Counted from the stretch's first letter, positions 34,692-43,799 are shown. The stretch: DNA of 64,000 bases from JAOUEA01 sp963821925 (GCA_963821925.1 CAWGFO010000009.1:434001-498000); one strand, 5' to 3'. Program-made: numbers and translations. The notes: generated by a model not told the origin, from the letters alone.

Positions 34692-35938
34692 CGGAGGAAC
34701 CCGCGACCGCCTCGGGGCCTGATCAGGTCGATCACGTCGTCGATCGTGATCACCCCGACGAGATGCTCCCCTTCGTCGACCACCGGCACGGCCAGCAGGT
34801 TGTATTTCATGATCGCTTCGACCACGGCGTCCTGCTCTTCTTCCGCCGGGATGGAGATCGGATCGGGGTGCATCAGGTCCGCCACCGGCGTCCGCGGATC
34901 GGCCACGACGAGCTCATAGAGCGACACTTCCCCCACGAGGACGCCGTCGCGGTCGACCACGTACAGGTGGTGCGCGTGCTCCTCATCCGGGTGACGGTGA
35001 CGGAGCCGCTCGATCGCCTCGCCGGCCAGCTCGCGCGGATCCACGACGACGAACTCGGTCGTCATCAGGCCTCCGGCGGACTCCTCCTCGTAGCCGAGCA
35101 GGGATCGGATCTCCGCGGCATCGTCAGGGGCCATGCGGGCGAGGAGCGCCATCCCTTCCTCGCGATCGAGATCCTGGATCAGGTCGGCCGCGTCGTCGGG
35201 CGACATCTTGCCGAGGAGTTGCACGGCGCGGTCGAGCCCCAGCGCTTCGAGCATCCGGACCTGGTCCTTGGGCTCCATCTCCTCGAGCGTGTCGGCCGCG
35301 ACCCGTTCCTCGAGGAGCAGGAGGAGTTCGACCCCTTCTGCTGGCGGAAGGTCGGCCGCGATCTCGGCGAGGTCTGCCGGGTGCAGGCGACGCAGACCCG
35401 ATCGCGAGACGCGCAACCGGACGTCGGGGTCCCGCCATGCGCCCAGGTCCAGATCCGCCCAGGCGACCGACGCCGGCGGGCGGCGTCGAGCCAGTTGATC
35501 CGCGAACCGGCGTAGCCGCAGCCGCCTGAGCAGCGCGGAGGTCGACACGTCGGCGCCGATCACCCGCAAGCGAGTGCTGGTCCGGGCGAGCTGGATGTCT
35601 TGCACCCTGATCAGTCGCCGCCCGTCGAGGTCGACGATCTGCTTGTCCAGGACGTTGCGGGCCAGGAGCACGTCCCGCTCACCGAGCTCGTAGGGCTCCA
35701 GATCGTCCGACGAGCTCGACAGGATCACCTGCGACGTCTCGAACGCCCTGACGTCCACCCAGGAGATGTCGCGATGCTGCTTGCCGGTGGTCCGGACCCG
35801 GAGGCCGAAGACGAGCGGATACTCCGAGCCCAGCCGAGCGATCAGGTCGTTCACCTTGCCGACATGTCGGCCGCCGGCGTCGACCACCTGGGTCCCGAGG
35901 TACGAAGACAGATAGAGCACACCGGTAGCCAACCACAT
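34688..35938 (-). CDS. PRC-barrel, MgtE-N and tandem CBS domain protein
   Basis: 416 residues. Two PRC-barrel-like segments (about 10-85 and 95-150) precede an MgtE_N superhelix (LRRLHPADLAEIAADLPPAE; LGKMSPDDAADLIQDL; LARMAPDDAAEIRSLL). A CBS pair follows (GLMTTEFVVVDP; VADLMHPDPISIPAEEEQ). No membrane domain of MgtE is present. It is thus a soluble Mg-sensor module without its channel. The stop overlaps the NRAMP-like start, so the two probably form sensor and transporter. Confidence 0.88.
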   Translation of the reverse strand: MWLATGVLYLSSYLGTQVVDAGGRHVGKVNDLIARLGSEYPLVFGLRVRTTGKQHRDISWVDVRAFETSQVILSSSSDDLEPYELGERDVLLARNVLDKQIVDLDGRRLIRVQDIQLARTSTRLRVIGADVSTSALLRRLRLRRFADQLARRRPPASVAWADLDLGAWRDPDVRLRVSRSGLRRLHPADLAEIAADLPPAEGVELLLLLEERVAADTLEEMEPKDQVRMLEALGLDRAVQLLGKMSPDDAADLIQDLDREEGMALLARMAPDDAAEIRSLLGYEEESAGGLMTTEFVVVDPRELAGEAIERLRHRHPDEEHAHHLYVVDRDGVLVGEVSLYELVVADPRTPVADLMHPDPISIPAEEEQDAVVEAIMKYNLLAVPVVDEGEHLVGVITIDDVIDLIRPRGGRGFLR

Positions 35939-35999
35939 GGCCGGGGGCGCGCCCGGGTCCCGGCCACTCGTAGGGAGCGGAGGGTCGAGATCAGCCTCA

Positions 36000-36566
36000 C
36001 TAAACGTGGCCGGGTGCGAGGTACCGCGGTTCGGCGAACACCCTGCGAACCATCGGCTCGAATCCGTCGATCGGGAGGGTCGAGTAGTCCGGGTCGAAGG
36101 ATGCCTGGTCGTAGCGCTCGCAGAACTCCGCCGTGAGGTCGAAGTTCGGATGATCGCGCCAACGCTCCCTCGTGTTGCGCTCGTCGTCGCTCAGGTTGCT
36201 GAAGAAGTACATCTGGAACGCTCCGTGGTGCTTGACCATCCAGCAGAGCTCGTCCCGGACGAACGGCTTGAGGAGTGTCGCCACCATCTCGTCGTGGGTG
36301 TACGGGGCGAGGTCATCGCCGATGTCGTGGACGAGCGCCGTGACGACGTACTCCTCGTCCCTGCCGTCGCGCAGCGCTCGCGTGGCCGCCTGCAGCGAGT
36401 GGGTGTAGCGCGTGACCTGATACCCGCCGAATGACTCGCGCAACTTCTCCAACGCGGCCAGGATCCTGTCGGGCAACGCCTCGTAGAACTCGGATTCGAG
36501 CGACTCGATCAACGCCCAGTCCTCGGGCGTTCCGTCCTCCATGCGCGTGAACGACACGCGATCCAT
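36000..36566 (-). CDS. HD-domain phosphohydrolase
   Basis: 188 residues, ATG 36566 with GGGAGG upstream. HD motif residues: His in RYTHSLQAAT, His-Asp in ALVHDIGDDLAPYTH, further His in MVKHHGAF, consistent with a small single HD-domain enzyme related to the mixed-valence di-iron (MIOX/PhnZ-like) group. The C-terminal FFSNLSDDERNTRERWRDHP block is conserved-looking. Substrate unknown. Confidence 0.8.
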   Translation of the reverse strand: MDRVSFTRMEDGTPEDWALIESLESEFYEALPDRILAALEKLRESFGGYQVTRYTHSLQAATRALRDGRDEEYVVTALVHDIGDDLAPYTHDEMVATLLKPFVRDELCWMVKHHGAFQMYFFSNLSDDERNTRERWRDHPNFDLTAEFCERYDQASFDPDYSTLPIDGFEPMVRRVFAEPRYLAPGHV

Positions 36567-36626
36567 GCGAACCTCCCATCGCCGAGCAGCGCCGTCCCGA
36601 GCGTAGCCGAGGATCCATCGCCCGCC

Positions 36627-37220
36627 TCAGGCAGGCGCGGGTCCCATCTCGCGTCGAGCGACGACGAGGCCGGCGTCCCAGCCCGGTGCTCGACCGCCGG
36701 TCGGTGGCTGGATCGCCTCGGGGTCCACGCCGGCCCGGACGAGCAGCCACGAGATGAGCGAGTTGGAGTTCCACATGTCGCCGGTGCGCAACTCGTCTCG
36801 CCCCCACACGGGGGTTGGCACGGACGGGACGAGATCGAGGACCCGCTGGGCGCGATCGAGGTCGTCGGCGACGCGGACCGGGCTCTCGACGGCGTCGTTC
36901 GCGTCGGGGATGGAACCCCCGTGCCATCGGCGGATCTCGTAGCGGAACAGCCGGAACCGTCCCGCCCACCTCGTCCCGACCGGGCCTTCGGCCACGACGC
37001 CACGCTCTCGTCCACGATCGTCCCGGATCGGCGCCGACTCGATGATGACCCGACCTTCGGGGACGCCGATCTCGAGGGCCGAATGGTAGAGGTCGCTCCG
37101 CGGGCGATGCTCGAGGAAGGCCATGAGCGCCTCGTAGGCCTTCCCGTTCCATCGGACCACGTGACCGCCCGCGCCCAGCGGGATCCACAAGAGGTCCACG
37201 GCTCCGGGCGCGGGCGTCAT
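36627..37220 (-). CDS. Conserved hypothetical protein
   Basis: 197 residues. Distinct conserved-looking blocks include WIPLGAGGHVVRWNGKAYEA, DLYHSALEIGVPEGRVIIES, FRLFRYEIRRWHGGSIPD and GDMWNSNSLISWLLVRAG. His, Asn and the WNSNS block suggest a papain-like or amidohydrolase-like fold, but I cannot name the family. A soluble cytoplasmic enzyme is likely. Confidence 0.7.
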   Translation of the reverse strand: MTPAPGAVDLLWIPLGAGGHVVRWNGKAYEALMAFLEHRPRSDLYHSALEIGVPEGRVIIESAPIRDDRGRERGVVAEGPVGTRWAGRFRLFRYEIRRWHGGSIPDANDAVESPVRVADDLDRAQRVLDLVPSVPTPVWGRDELRTGDMWNSNSLISWLLVRAGVDPEAIQPPTGGRAPGWDAGLVVARREMGPAPA

Positions 37221-37367
37221 CGCCGAAGTCTACGAGCGGCCCGGCCGCCGTCGGCCCTCGGCCATCCGAATCACCCGATGGCCCGATAGGAGGCGAACGG
37301 CACCCGCGATACACCTCGCCAACGGGCGCGGCCGAGGGGGACGCGCCCCTGAAGGGAGGGAGACCAC

Positions 37368-38666
37368 GTGCGGAGATCGACCATACTCGCCGGGCTCGTC
37401 GCGCTGATGGTGGGGTCGATCGCCCCGGCACACGCGGCGACGCCCGGCGCGCTGACTCCGGCGCAGGCGTCCGCGAACTGCGAGGCGTTCTTCGGGGTGA
37501 GCGCCGGACCGGAGCCGCTCTCGGCGTGCCAGTGGGACATGCGGCGGATCGAGGCGGGCGCCGACTCGTATGCGAACGCGACCGGGGCCGGTGTGACGGT
37601 GGGCGTGATCGACGGCGGCGTCGACCTGACGCACCCCGACCTCGCCGGCAATCTCGACGTGGCGCGGTCGTGCTCGTTCATCTTCGACGACACGCCGACC
37701 GCCGCGCCGCAGGAGATCGCGAACGGCGACTGCTCGAACAAGACCGCGGTGCAGGACCTCCAGGGCCACGGGACGCACGTTGCCACGACGATCGCGGGGG
37801 CGCTGAACGGCGAGGGCATCGCGGGTGTGGCGCCGGACGCGACGATCGTCGCCCTGAAGGCGTGCACGGTCGTCGGGTTCTGCTTCGTGGACTCGGTCGC
37901 CGCGGCACTGCGGTACGCGGGTGACGAGCGGCTGGACGTCGTGAACCTCAGCCTGTTCGCCGACCCGTACCTCTACTACTGCAAGAACGACGCGGGACAG
38001 CGCGCGATGCTGACCGCGATGCGCAGGGCCGCGCGGTACGCGCAGCAGCGGGGCGTCGTGATCGTGGCGGCCGCGGGCAACGAGGCGCAGGATCTCGGGC
38101 ACCCCGAGTTCGACGACATCAGCCCCGACTGGCCGCCGAACACCGCGGAGGTTCGCCGTGTGCGGAACAACTGCCAGGTGGCGCCGGCCGAGCTTCCGGG
38201 CGTCGTGACGGTCTCGGCGTCGGGCGTCACTCAGCTGGCCGGCTACTCGAACGTCGGTGGCCCGACGATCGACGTGACGGCGCCAGGTGGCGACGCGGTC
38301 CAGACACCGGGTACGACGTACGGCCGGATCCTCGCCGGCTGGTCGAGCACCGACATCACCGGCAACTGGGAGTTCCTGGCAGCCGTGGGCCGCGGCGTCG
38401 AAGACGCGAACGGCGCGCGCTGGGTGTGGATCAGCGGGACGTCGATGGCGTCGCCGCACGTCGCAGGCGTTGCGGCGCTGATCCGTGAGTTGCACCCGGG
38501 CTGGAGCCCCGGCGCGGTCGCGGCCGCGATCCGTCGGAGCGCCGAGCCGTTCGCCTGCCCGACCGACTGGCCGGCGAACGACCCTCGTCGCTGCACGGGC
38601 GGTCCGTCGAGCACGACCTTCTACGGCGCGGGGATGGTGAACGCCCTGGGCGCGAGCTCGCTGTAG
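37368..38666 (+). CDS. Secreted subtilisin-like serine protease (S8)
   Basis: 432 residues from GTG 37368 (GAAGGGAGGG upstream). Signal peptide 1-24 (ending AHAA). The catalytic triad is visible: Asp in GVIDGGVDLTHPDL, His in GHGTHVATTIAGAL and Ser in GTSMASPHVAGVAAL; the oxyanion Asn is in AAAGNEAQ. There is only a short N-terminal extension (about 40 residues after the signal), so no full I9 inhibitor prodomain. A terminator hairpin follows. Confidence 0.92.
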   Translation: MRRSTILAGLVALMVGSIAPAHAATPGALTPAQASANCEAFFGVSAGPEPLSACQWDMRRIEAGADSYANATGAGVTVGVIDGGVDLTHPDLAGNLDVARSCSFIFDDTPTAAPQEIANGDCSNKTAVQDLQGHGTHVATTIAGALNGEGIAGVAPDATIVALKACTVVGFCFVDSVAAALRYAGDERLDVVNLSLFADPYLYYCKNDAGQRAMLTAMRRAARYAQQRGVVIVAAAGNEAQDLGHPEFDDISPDWPPNTAEVRRVRNNCQVAPAELPGVVTVSASGVTQLAGYSNVGGPTIDVTAPGGDAVQTPGTTYGRILAGWSSTDITGNWEFLAAVGRGVEDANGARWVWISGTSMASPHVAGVAALIRELHPGWSPGAVAAAIRRSAEPFACPTDWPANDPRRCTGGPSSTTFYGAGMVNALGASSL

Positions 38667-38688
38667 ATCGCTGCGACGCAGGGAGCGC

Positions 38689-38713
38689 GAGGGCCGGTCG
38701 GAGACCGGCCCTC
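38689..38713 (+). terminator. Terminator hairpin after the subtilase gene
   Basis: GAGGGCCGGT-CGGAG-ACCGGCCCTC, a perfect 10-bp stem starting 23 bp after the stop codon. Confidence 0.75.
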
Positions 38714-38817
38714 GTCGCCTCCGTCGAGGCGTCACGTTTGCGCCGACTCCCGCCCCTGTGGTACGCAGCCGCATCGACGAGACGCCCGGACTCGACCGCG
38801 GGCGGGAGGAGGGATCG

Positions 38818-40068
38818 ATGCGTCATCCCAAGGAGCTGTCCCGCCGTGCGTTCCTCACACGCGCCGGCGGTGCGGCGTTCGCACTGCCGAGCCTCGCGGC
38901 CATCCTGGCGGCGTGTTCGAAGCCCGGCACCGCGCCCGCGGAAGGTCCCTCGGCGACGGGGATCCCGATCGCGACCCTCGAGGCTCCGGTCGAACTCCCG
39001 GTCACCCGAGACCCGATCGCCGCCGACACCCCGATCGAGTCCGGAACGCTCTCCCTCTACAACTGGGACAGCTACATCTACAAGAAGGTCGTCCAGGACT
39101 TCGAGGACGAGTTCGGTGTCTCGGTCGAGATCACCACCTTCAACAACATGGAGGAAGGGATCCAGAAGCTCGTCGCGGGCCAGGTCACGCCCGACGTGTT
39201 CGTCCCGACACCCGGATACCTCAGACGGCTGGTGCAGAGCGACCTCCTCGCGCCGCTGCAGCACGCACTGATCCCCAACATGCAGGCGAGCGTCTGGCCC
39301 AGCTACTCGGACCCCGGGCCGTACTACGACCTCGGGTGGCGCTACACGGTCCCCTACACGATCTACACGTGGGGGGTCGCGTACCGTCGGGACCGCGTCG
39401 ACGACGACGCCATCGCGGCACAGGGCTGGGAGGCCCTGTGGAACCACGACTACGACGCTCAGATCAGTCTCTACGACTCGTACGGCGACACGCTGGCCGT
39501 CGCGATCATGCGGAACGGAAGCCTCGACGTGAACAGCGGAGACCCCGCCGTGATCGATCAGGCCAAGGAGGCGGTCATCGAGACGATCCGGGAGAACCAG
39601 GCTCGGCTCACGATCAACGGCGTCTTCGCGAAACTCCCCGAGGGCGAGTTCACGGTCGCGGAGGCCTGGTCGGGCGACATCGTCGGCGCGCAGTGGTACC
39701 TCCCGAAGGATGTCACCACCGACGTCCTCGGCTACTGGCGACCCGAACCGGGCTCGACGATGATCAGCAACGACACGCTGGTGATCCCCGTCAACGCCGA
39801 ACATCCGCGGCTGGCGCACGAGTTCCTCAACTTCATGCTCGACGAGAAGCACGGCTACGAGAACTTCGCCAGCTGGAACGGTTACCAGCCGCCGTTCAAC
39901 GCGATCGACCCCGGGTCGCTCGTGGACCGCGGTGTGGTGCCGGCGAACCTCTCAGCCGCGGTCGTGACCGAAGCGATGTTCAGGCAGGACGTCACGCCGA
40001 TCGAGCTCACCCCTGAGGTCGACCAGTTGTGGCTCGACGCCTGGAGGGAGATCCAGGCGGGGGGCTGA
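38818..40068 (+). CDS. Polyamine-type ABC transporter substrate-binding lipoprotein
   Basis: 416 residues from ATG 38818, with GGAGGAGGG upstream. A Tat-type lipoprotein signal SRRAFLTRAGGAAFALP with lipobox ILAAC. The mature part is PotD/SBP_bac_8-like: LSLYNWDSYIYKKVVQDFED, TTFNNMEEGIQKLVAGQ, YTVPYTIYTWGVAYR and AEAWSGDIVGAQW. It would bind putrescine- or spermidine-like compounds outside the membrane. No permease or ATPase genes are adjacent, so it works with a distant transporter or as an orphan. Confidence 0.86.
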   Translation: MRHPKELSRRAFLTRAGGAAFALPSLAAILAACSKPGTAPAEGPSATGIPIATLEAPVELPVTRDPIAADTPIESGTLSLYNWDSYIYKKVVQDFEDEFGVSVEITTFNNMEEGIQKLVAGQVTPDVFVPTPGYLRRLVQSDLLAPLQHALIPNMQASVWPSYSDPGPYYDLGWRYTVPYTIYTWGVAYRRDRVDDDAIAAQGWEALWNHDYDAQISLYDSYGDTLAVAIMRNGSLDVNSGDPAVIDQAKEAVIETIRENQARLTINGVFAKLPEGEFTVAEAWSGDIVGAQWYLPKDVTTDVLGYWRPEPGSTMISNDTLVIPVNAEHPRLAHEFLNFMLDEKHGYENFASWNGYQPPFNAIDPGSLVDRGVVPANLSAAVVTEAMFRQDVTPIELTPEVDQLWLDAWREIQAGG

Positions 40069-40110
40069 TCCGCGAGCGGTCGACGCAGCCGGATACGGGA
40101 CGCCGGGCCC

Positions 40111-40692
40111 TCAGAGGTCGATCTCGAGAGCGACCTCCTGGAGCCCCTCGATCGAGACAGCGATGAACTCGTCGAGGGGCAGCCCGATGCTCGCCTCGAC
40201 GTCGTTGACCTCGTCGCGGTTCACGCCCGGCGCGAAGGAACGCTCCTTGAGCTTCTTCTTGACGCTCGAGACCTTCATGCCCGTCGCCCGTTCCGGGCGG
40301 ACGAGCGCGGCGGCGACGAGCAGTCCCGCGACGGCGTCCGCGTGGACGACCGCCGTGGACATCAGGTCGGTGCGGTATTCCTCGTACGCGTGCGCGAGCA
40401 CGCCGTTCACGACGCGCTCGTCGACGCCCGCCTCGCGGAGCCAGTCCGCCGCGAGCAAGGCGTGCTGCGCGCCGTCGTCGCCGGTGTGATCCTGGTCGAG
40501 ATCGTGGAACAGGCCGGTCAGGCCCCACAGGTCCTGGTCCTCGTCGAACCGGCGAGCCAGGGAGCGCATCACGCCCTCGACCGACACGAGGTGCCGGTAC
40601 GTCGTCTCCTTCAGGCATCGATCGCACGCGAACGCGTGGGCGGTCGCTCGACCCATCAGCTCCGCGTTCACGACCGGATGATAGGCCTTCAT
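40111..40692 (-). CDS. HD-domain protein
   Basis: 193 residues from ATG 40692; an alternative GTG at 40710 has a GGTGG site. HD residues: His in TYRHLVSVEGVM, His-Asp in GLFHDLDQDHTG, His in LLAADWLREAG-to-VLAHAYEEY, and Asp in STAVVHADAVAGL. The pattern matches short cytoplasmic HDIG-type hydrolases of unknown substrate. It is convergent with the binding-protein gene. Confidence 0.78.
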   Translation of the reverse strand: MKAYHPVVNAELMGRATAHAFACDRCLKETTYRHLVSVEGVMRSLARRFDEDQDLWGLTGLFHDLDQDHTGDDGAQHALLAADWLREAGVDERVVNGVLAHAYEEYRTDLMSTAVVHADAVAGLLVAAALVRPERATGMKVSSVKKKLKERSFAPGVNRDEVNDVEASIGLPLDEFIAVSIEGLQEVALEIDL

Positions 40693-41016
40693 CCGATCGT
40701 GGAGTCGCACGGACCACCGTCCGGCACGTGGGTGACGGCAGCTCACTACATACCCGGTTCGACCTGCGGTCCTGACCGCTCGGCCTGGAAAGCCGGCTCG
40801 ATGTCTTTCCCCGAGCGGTCGACGGTGCTACGTTCTGACGGATCACCGCTCCGCCGGAGCGGTCCGACCGAAGGATGCGATGTGACACGCACAGCAGCTG
40901 CCGCGGCGGTAGTGCATCACGCGTGTCCTCACATCGGTCGGCGCGTCGCGATCTGACGCCTCCTGATCTCCGGGCACGCGCGTTCGTTTCACCGTGCCTA
41001 CTTGGAGGTCCTTGCG
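40693..41016. other. Intergenic region with a long interrupted stem-loop
   Basis: No supported gene. The arms CGATGTGACACGC (40878-40890) and GCGTGTCCTCACATCG (40921-40936) pair with a 3-nt bulge around a 30-nt loop, 80-140 bp before the RNHCP gene. This could be a 5'-UTR structure or a dyad for a regulator with TGTGA half-sites. Confidence 0.35.
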
Positions 41017-41385
41017 ATGTCTCATGGATCACACCGCGGCGATCGTCGACGATCTCGCTCGTTCCGCTGCGGACATTGCCGTCTCGACGTGCCGACGCAA
41101 GCGGTCGGGACCGCCCACAGGAACCACTGTCCGAACTGTCTGTGGAGTCGACACGTCGACGAGACACCCGGCGACCGCGCGGCGGAGTGCGGCTCGCTGA
41201 TGGAGCCGATCGCCATCACCGTTCGAGGTGCAGGCGAGTGGGTGCTCGTCCATCGATGCAACGGGTGCGACGACGTCCACCTCAACCGAGCGGCGGGCGA
41301 CGACAACCCGTTGTCATTGTTGCGACTGGCGGTGATGCCGTTGGCGCAGCCGCCGTTCCCGCTCGAGTGGATCGGCCAGCTGTGA
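41017..41385 (+). CDS. RNHCP-domain protein
   Basis: 122 residues from ATG 41017, with TTGGAGG upstream. It matches the RNHCP family, named for its R-N-H-C-P motif, here in TAHRNHCPNCLWSRHVD. Two more Cys pairs (FRCGHCRLDVP and HRCNGCDDVHLNRAAGDD) give a probable zinc ribbon. Function in the family is unknown. An interrupted stem-loop lies in its upstream region. Confidence 0.85.
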   Translation: MSHGSHRGDRRRSRSFRCGHCRLDVPTQAVGTAHRNHCPNCLWSRHVDETPGDRAAECGSLMEPIAITVRGAGEWVLVHRCNGCDDVHLNRAAGDDNPLSLLRLAVMPLAQPPFPLEWIGQL

Positions 41386-41486
41386 ACGTCGCCGCTCCCA
41401 CGCTCGCAGATCGCGCTGTCGTCGTGGTAGCACCCTCGCCGCTTCACATGTCTGCTCTCTCGCGGACCACTCGGTCGACTGATCGA

Positions 41487-42173
41487 ATGGGAGACGTGAC
41501 CGCAGACCGAACGACGTTGGCGGCATCTGACGCCGGGAGCGTGCCGTCGATCCGGGAGCGAGCCGCCGGGCACCGCTTCCCGGGGCCCGTCGTCCTCCTC
41601 GGGGGACTCCTGGGTGGACTTGCGTGGGGCATCGATGCTCGGGCTTGGATGCGGTTCATCTCCACCGACCCGGAGTTCTCATGGACCGGCACGCTCTTCA
41701 TCGTGATCGGGTTCGGCATCGCCGGACTGGCTCAGGCCGGTGCCTACCTCGGCCGTCGCGCCAACCTTCGGCGTCCGCGGCTAACCGCCCTTCGCGTCGC
41801 CACGTTCGCGAGCCTGCTCCCGCTCGGGGTGGCGGCAGGAGCCCCGATGTTCCCGGCCGTCGTGCTGGCGCCCCTCGCGATCACCCACACGGATTGGTCC
41901 GACCGGATGCGGCTGTTGGTCGGCGCGGTCGCGATGATCCCCGTGGTGGCGACCGCGGGGATCCTGCTCGACGATCTGTCCGTGGCGGGCGCCGTGGCAG
42001 GGTTCCTGTGGTTCCTCGCCGTGTACGCGGGCATCATCTGGGCCGCCCGGTTCACGCTCGCGCCCCAGCTCGACGGCTGGCGGGCACCCCGAGTCGTGCG
42101 CATCGCCGGCATGGCCCCCTTGGGGCTGGCGGCCTTCTTCGAGACGATGTTCCTCCTCGGACCGAAGGTGTAG
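41487..42173 (+). CDS. Polytopic membrane protein
   Basis: 228 residues from ATG 41487; ATG 41448 is an alternative, and neither has a good ribosome-binding site. About six membrane helices (for example VVLLGGLLGGLAWGIDARAW, LFIVIGFGIAGLAQAGAYLG and LLVGAVAMIPVVATAGILL). There is no signature of a transporter or enzyme. A short hairpin CGGGG-TAGG-CCCCG (42184-42197) follows the stop and may terminate. Confidence 0.65.
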   Translation: MGDVTADRTTLAASDAGSVPSIRERAAGHRFPGPVVLLGGLLGGLAWGIDARAWMRFISTDPEFSWTGTLFIVIGFGIAGLAQAGAYLGRRANLRRPRLTALRVATFASLLPLGVAAGAPMFPAVVLAPLAITHTDWSDRMRLLVGAVAMIPVVATAGILLDDLSVAGAVAGFLWFLAVYAGIIWAARFTLAPQLDGWRAPRVVRIAGMAPLGLAAFFETMFLLGPKV

Positions 42174-42329
42174 TCGGGAGATCCGGGGTAGGCCCCGAGC
42201 CGCGGTCGCGAGGTGGGTTCGATGTACGTCGCCGACGGACTCTTGCGGGCGGCCGTTTTGCGCCACCGGGCCACCGTGGCATACGGTGCGCACACGGATC
42301 CCACACCGACTGAACTGGAGGTTTCGACG

Positions 42330-43163
42330 ATGGCGCGTACCCGGCAGAAACTCGGATCGATCCTCGGAACCGTCGTGCTCGTCGGGGCGCTGCTGGGCGT
42401 CGCGGGGCCGGCATCGTCGGGCCAGCCGTTCACCTGCAGCTACACCGACGCGGTCGGGCTCGTGACGGTGGAGATCGTCGCCGGTGGGTCGGCCACGGTC
42501 GAGCGCAACGGCGACTTCATCGAGGTGAACGGCACGCGCTGCGTCGACGGCGCCACGGACGCCACGGTCGCCAACACCGAGGTCATCAACATCGTCGGGG
42601 GCACCGGGAGTCAACGAGCGGTGGTCAGCCTGTCGTCGGGCCGCTTCGCGCCCGGGCGGACCGACGAGCCGGGCATGAGCGACGAGATCGAGATCTACGT
42701 GAGCCTCGGAGGCGGGACCGACTCCGTGAGGGTGGCAGGCGGTAACCAGCGCGACACGATCGTGGCCGGAACGGGGTCGGGGCAGTCCCGGATCAACCTG
42801 AACGCCGGCGAGGGCGACACCGTCGACTACGACCTCTCGGTCATGGACAACGTGGAGCAGTTCGCGATCAACGGCAACGGGAAGGCCGACTCGATCTCGG
42901 CGACCGGCAGTTTCGGCACGGGGTCGGTCCTCCAGCGTGCGATCACGATCACCGGTGGCGACGGGAACGACAGCCTGACGGGTGGTGCCGGCGCAGATGT
43001 CCTCACCGACAAGACCGGAACGGGCGACGCCGACGTGCTGGTCGGCAAGGGGGGGACCGATGCACTGTCCACCCGTGACGGTGACGGACGCGATCGCGCG
43101 ATCGGAGGACCGGGCAGCGACACCTGCGCCGTCGACCGGACGGACACCGCCATAGCCTGCTGA
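42330..43163 (+). CDS. Secreted RTX-like repeat protein
   Basis: 277 residues from ATG 42330, with CTGGAGG upstream. Signal peptide about 1-31 (LGSILGTVVLVGALLGVAGP). The C-terminal half has degenerate hemolysin-type Ca-binding nonapeptides, including GGDGNDSLTGGAGADVL, KGGTDALSTRDGDGRD and GGPGSDTC. Four Cys, two near the N-terminus of the mature chain and two at the C-terminus, may close the fold. No secretion ATPase is adjacent. Confidence 0.72.
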   Translation: MARTRQKLGSILGTVVLVGALLGVAGPASSGQPFTCSYTDAVGLVTVEIVAGGSATVERNGDFIEVNGTRCVDGATDATVANTEVINIVGGTGSQRAVVSLSSGRFAPGRTDEPGMSDEIEIYVSLGGGTDSVRVAGGNQRDTIVAGTGSGQSRINLNAGEGDTVDYDLSVMDNVEQFAINGNGKADSISATGSFGTGSVLQRAITITGGDGNDSLTGGAGADVLTDKTGTGDADVLVGKGGTDALSTRDGDGRDRAIGGPGSDTCAVDRTDTAIAC

Positions 43164-43208
43164 CGACCCCGGTTCCTTCCCTGAGGATGGTGGCCGTACG
43201 ATCGAGCG

Positions 43209-43583
43209 ATGACGGACCAGCCTTCGGCGGCCGACCGGGATGCTGCCAACCGACACCGTCGCCGCCAGTACGCGGCGGAGGCGGCGACCTACGACCGAGA
43301 CGCCGACCGCAGTGAGCGATGGTTGCTCGGGACCGACCATCGGCAGTGGGCATGTTCACGGGCGGGCGGTCGCATCCTGGAGGTCGCGATCGGCACGGGC
43401 TTGAACCTGCCGCACTACCCGCACGATGTGCACCTCACCGGCATCGACCTCACGCCCGAGATGCTCACGGTCGCCCGACGCCGGTCATCGGAAGCCGTGG
43501 GCTTCACGATCGAGGAGAGCGATCGCCTCCGCGCCGGCGTGGTCGAACGCCTCGTCGCCCGCAAGCGTGATGCGCAAGCATGA
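43209..43583 (+). pseudogene. Class I SAM methyltransferase with large internal deletion
   Basis: 124 residues keep the N-terminus of a UbiE-like methyltransferase (YAAEAATYDRDADRSERW) and the SAM motif RILEVAIGTGLNLPHYP, then GIDLTPEMLTVARRR. The text then jumps to a typical family C-terminus, GFTIEESDRLRAGVVERLVA. The usual middle part, including the post-I acidic loop and the LRPGG strand (about 80-90 residues), is missing. The fusion is in frame but cannot form a complete Rossmann fold. An XRE fragment follows immediately. Confidence 0.72.
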
Positions 43584-43646
43584 TCGCGAGCGGCGGCAAG
43601 AGCGTCGGCGAGGCCGGGTGGCGTCGGGATCACGCGCCGGGAGTAC
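43572..43646 (+). pseudogene. Decayed XRE-type helix-turn-helix fragment (copy B)
   Basis: The nucleotide sequence closely follows copy A at 11922-12031: GAGCGTCGGCGA-GCCGGGTGG, then CGGGATCACGCGCC-GGAGTAC. In the right frame this reads SVGEAGW and then VGITRREY. Indels break the frame here too. It overlaps the end of the truncated methyltransferase and lies 0.26 kb from the tRNA-Asn-bounded element. Confidence 0.45.
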
Positions 43647-43655
43647 TCGGGCGAA

Positions 43656-43754
43656 CTACTCGTCCCGTGGAGTCACGAACCCGGCCACCACGAGCAGGAT
43701 GATCCCCAAGGCGATCGCCATCGGTACAGCCAAGCGTGGCCACTCGAGCTGCAT
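43656..43754 (-). CDS. Possible 32-residue membrane peptide
   Basis: ATG 43754 to TAG 43656. The product MQLEWPRLAVPMAIALGIIL continues LVVAGFVTPRDE, a single hydrophobic helix with a charged end. The ribosome-binding site is weak. It follows a second tiny hydrophobic frame on the same strand (43800-43883). Confidence 0.3.
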   Translation of the reverse strand: MQLEWPRLAVPMAIALGIILLVVAGFVTPRDE

Positions 43755-43799
43755 CTCGTAGCGGTCGCACGGGCCGTGGACAGGTGGTTCGCGCCCACC

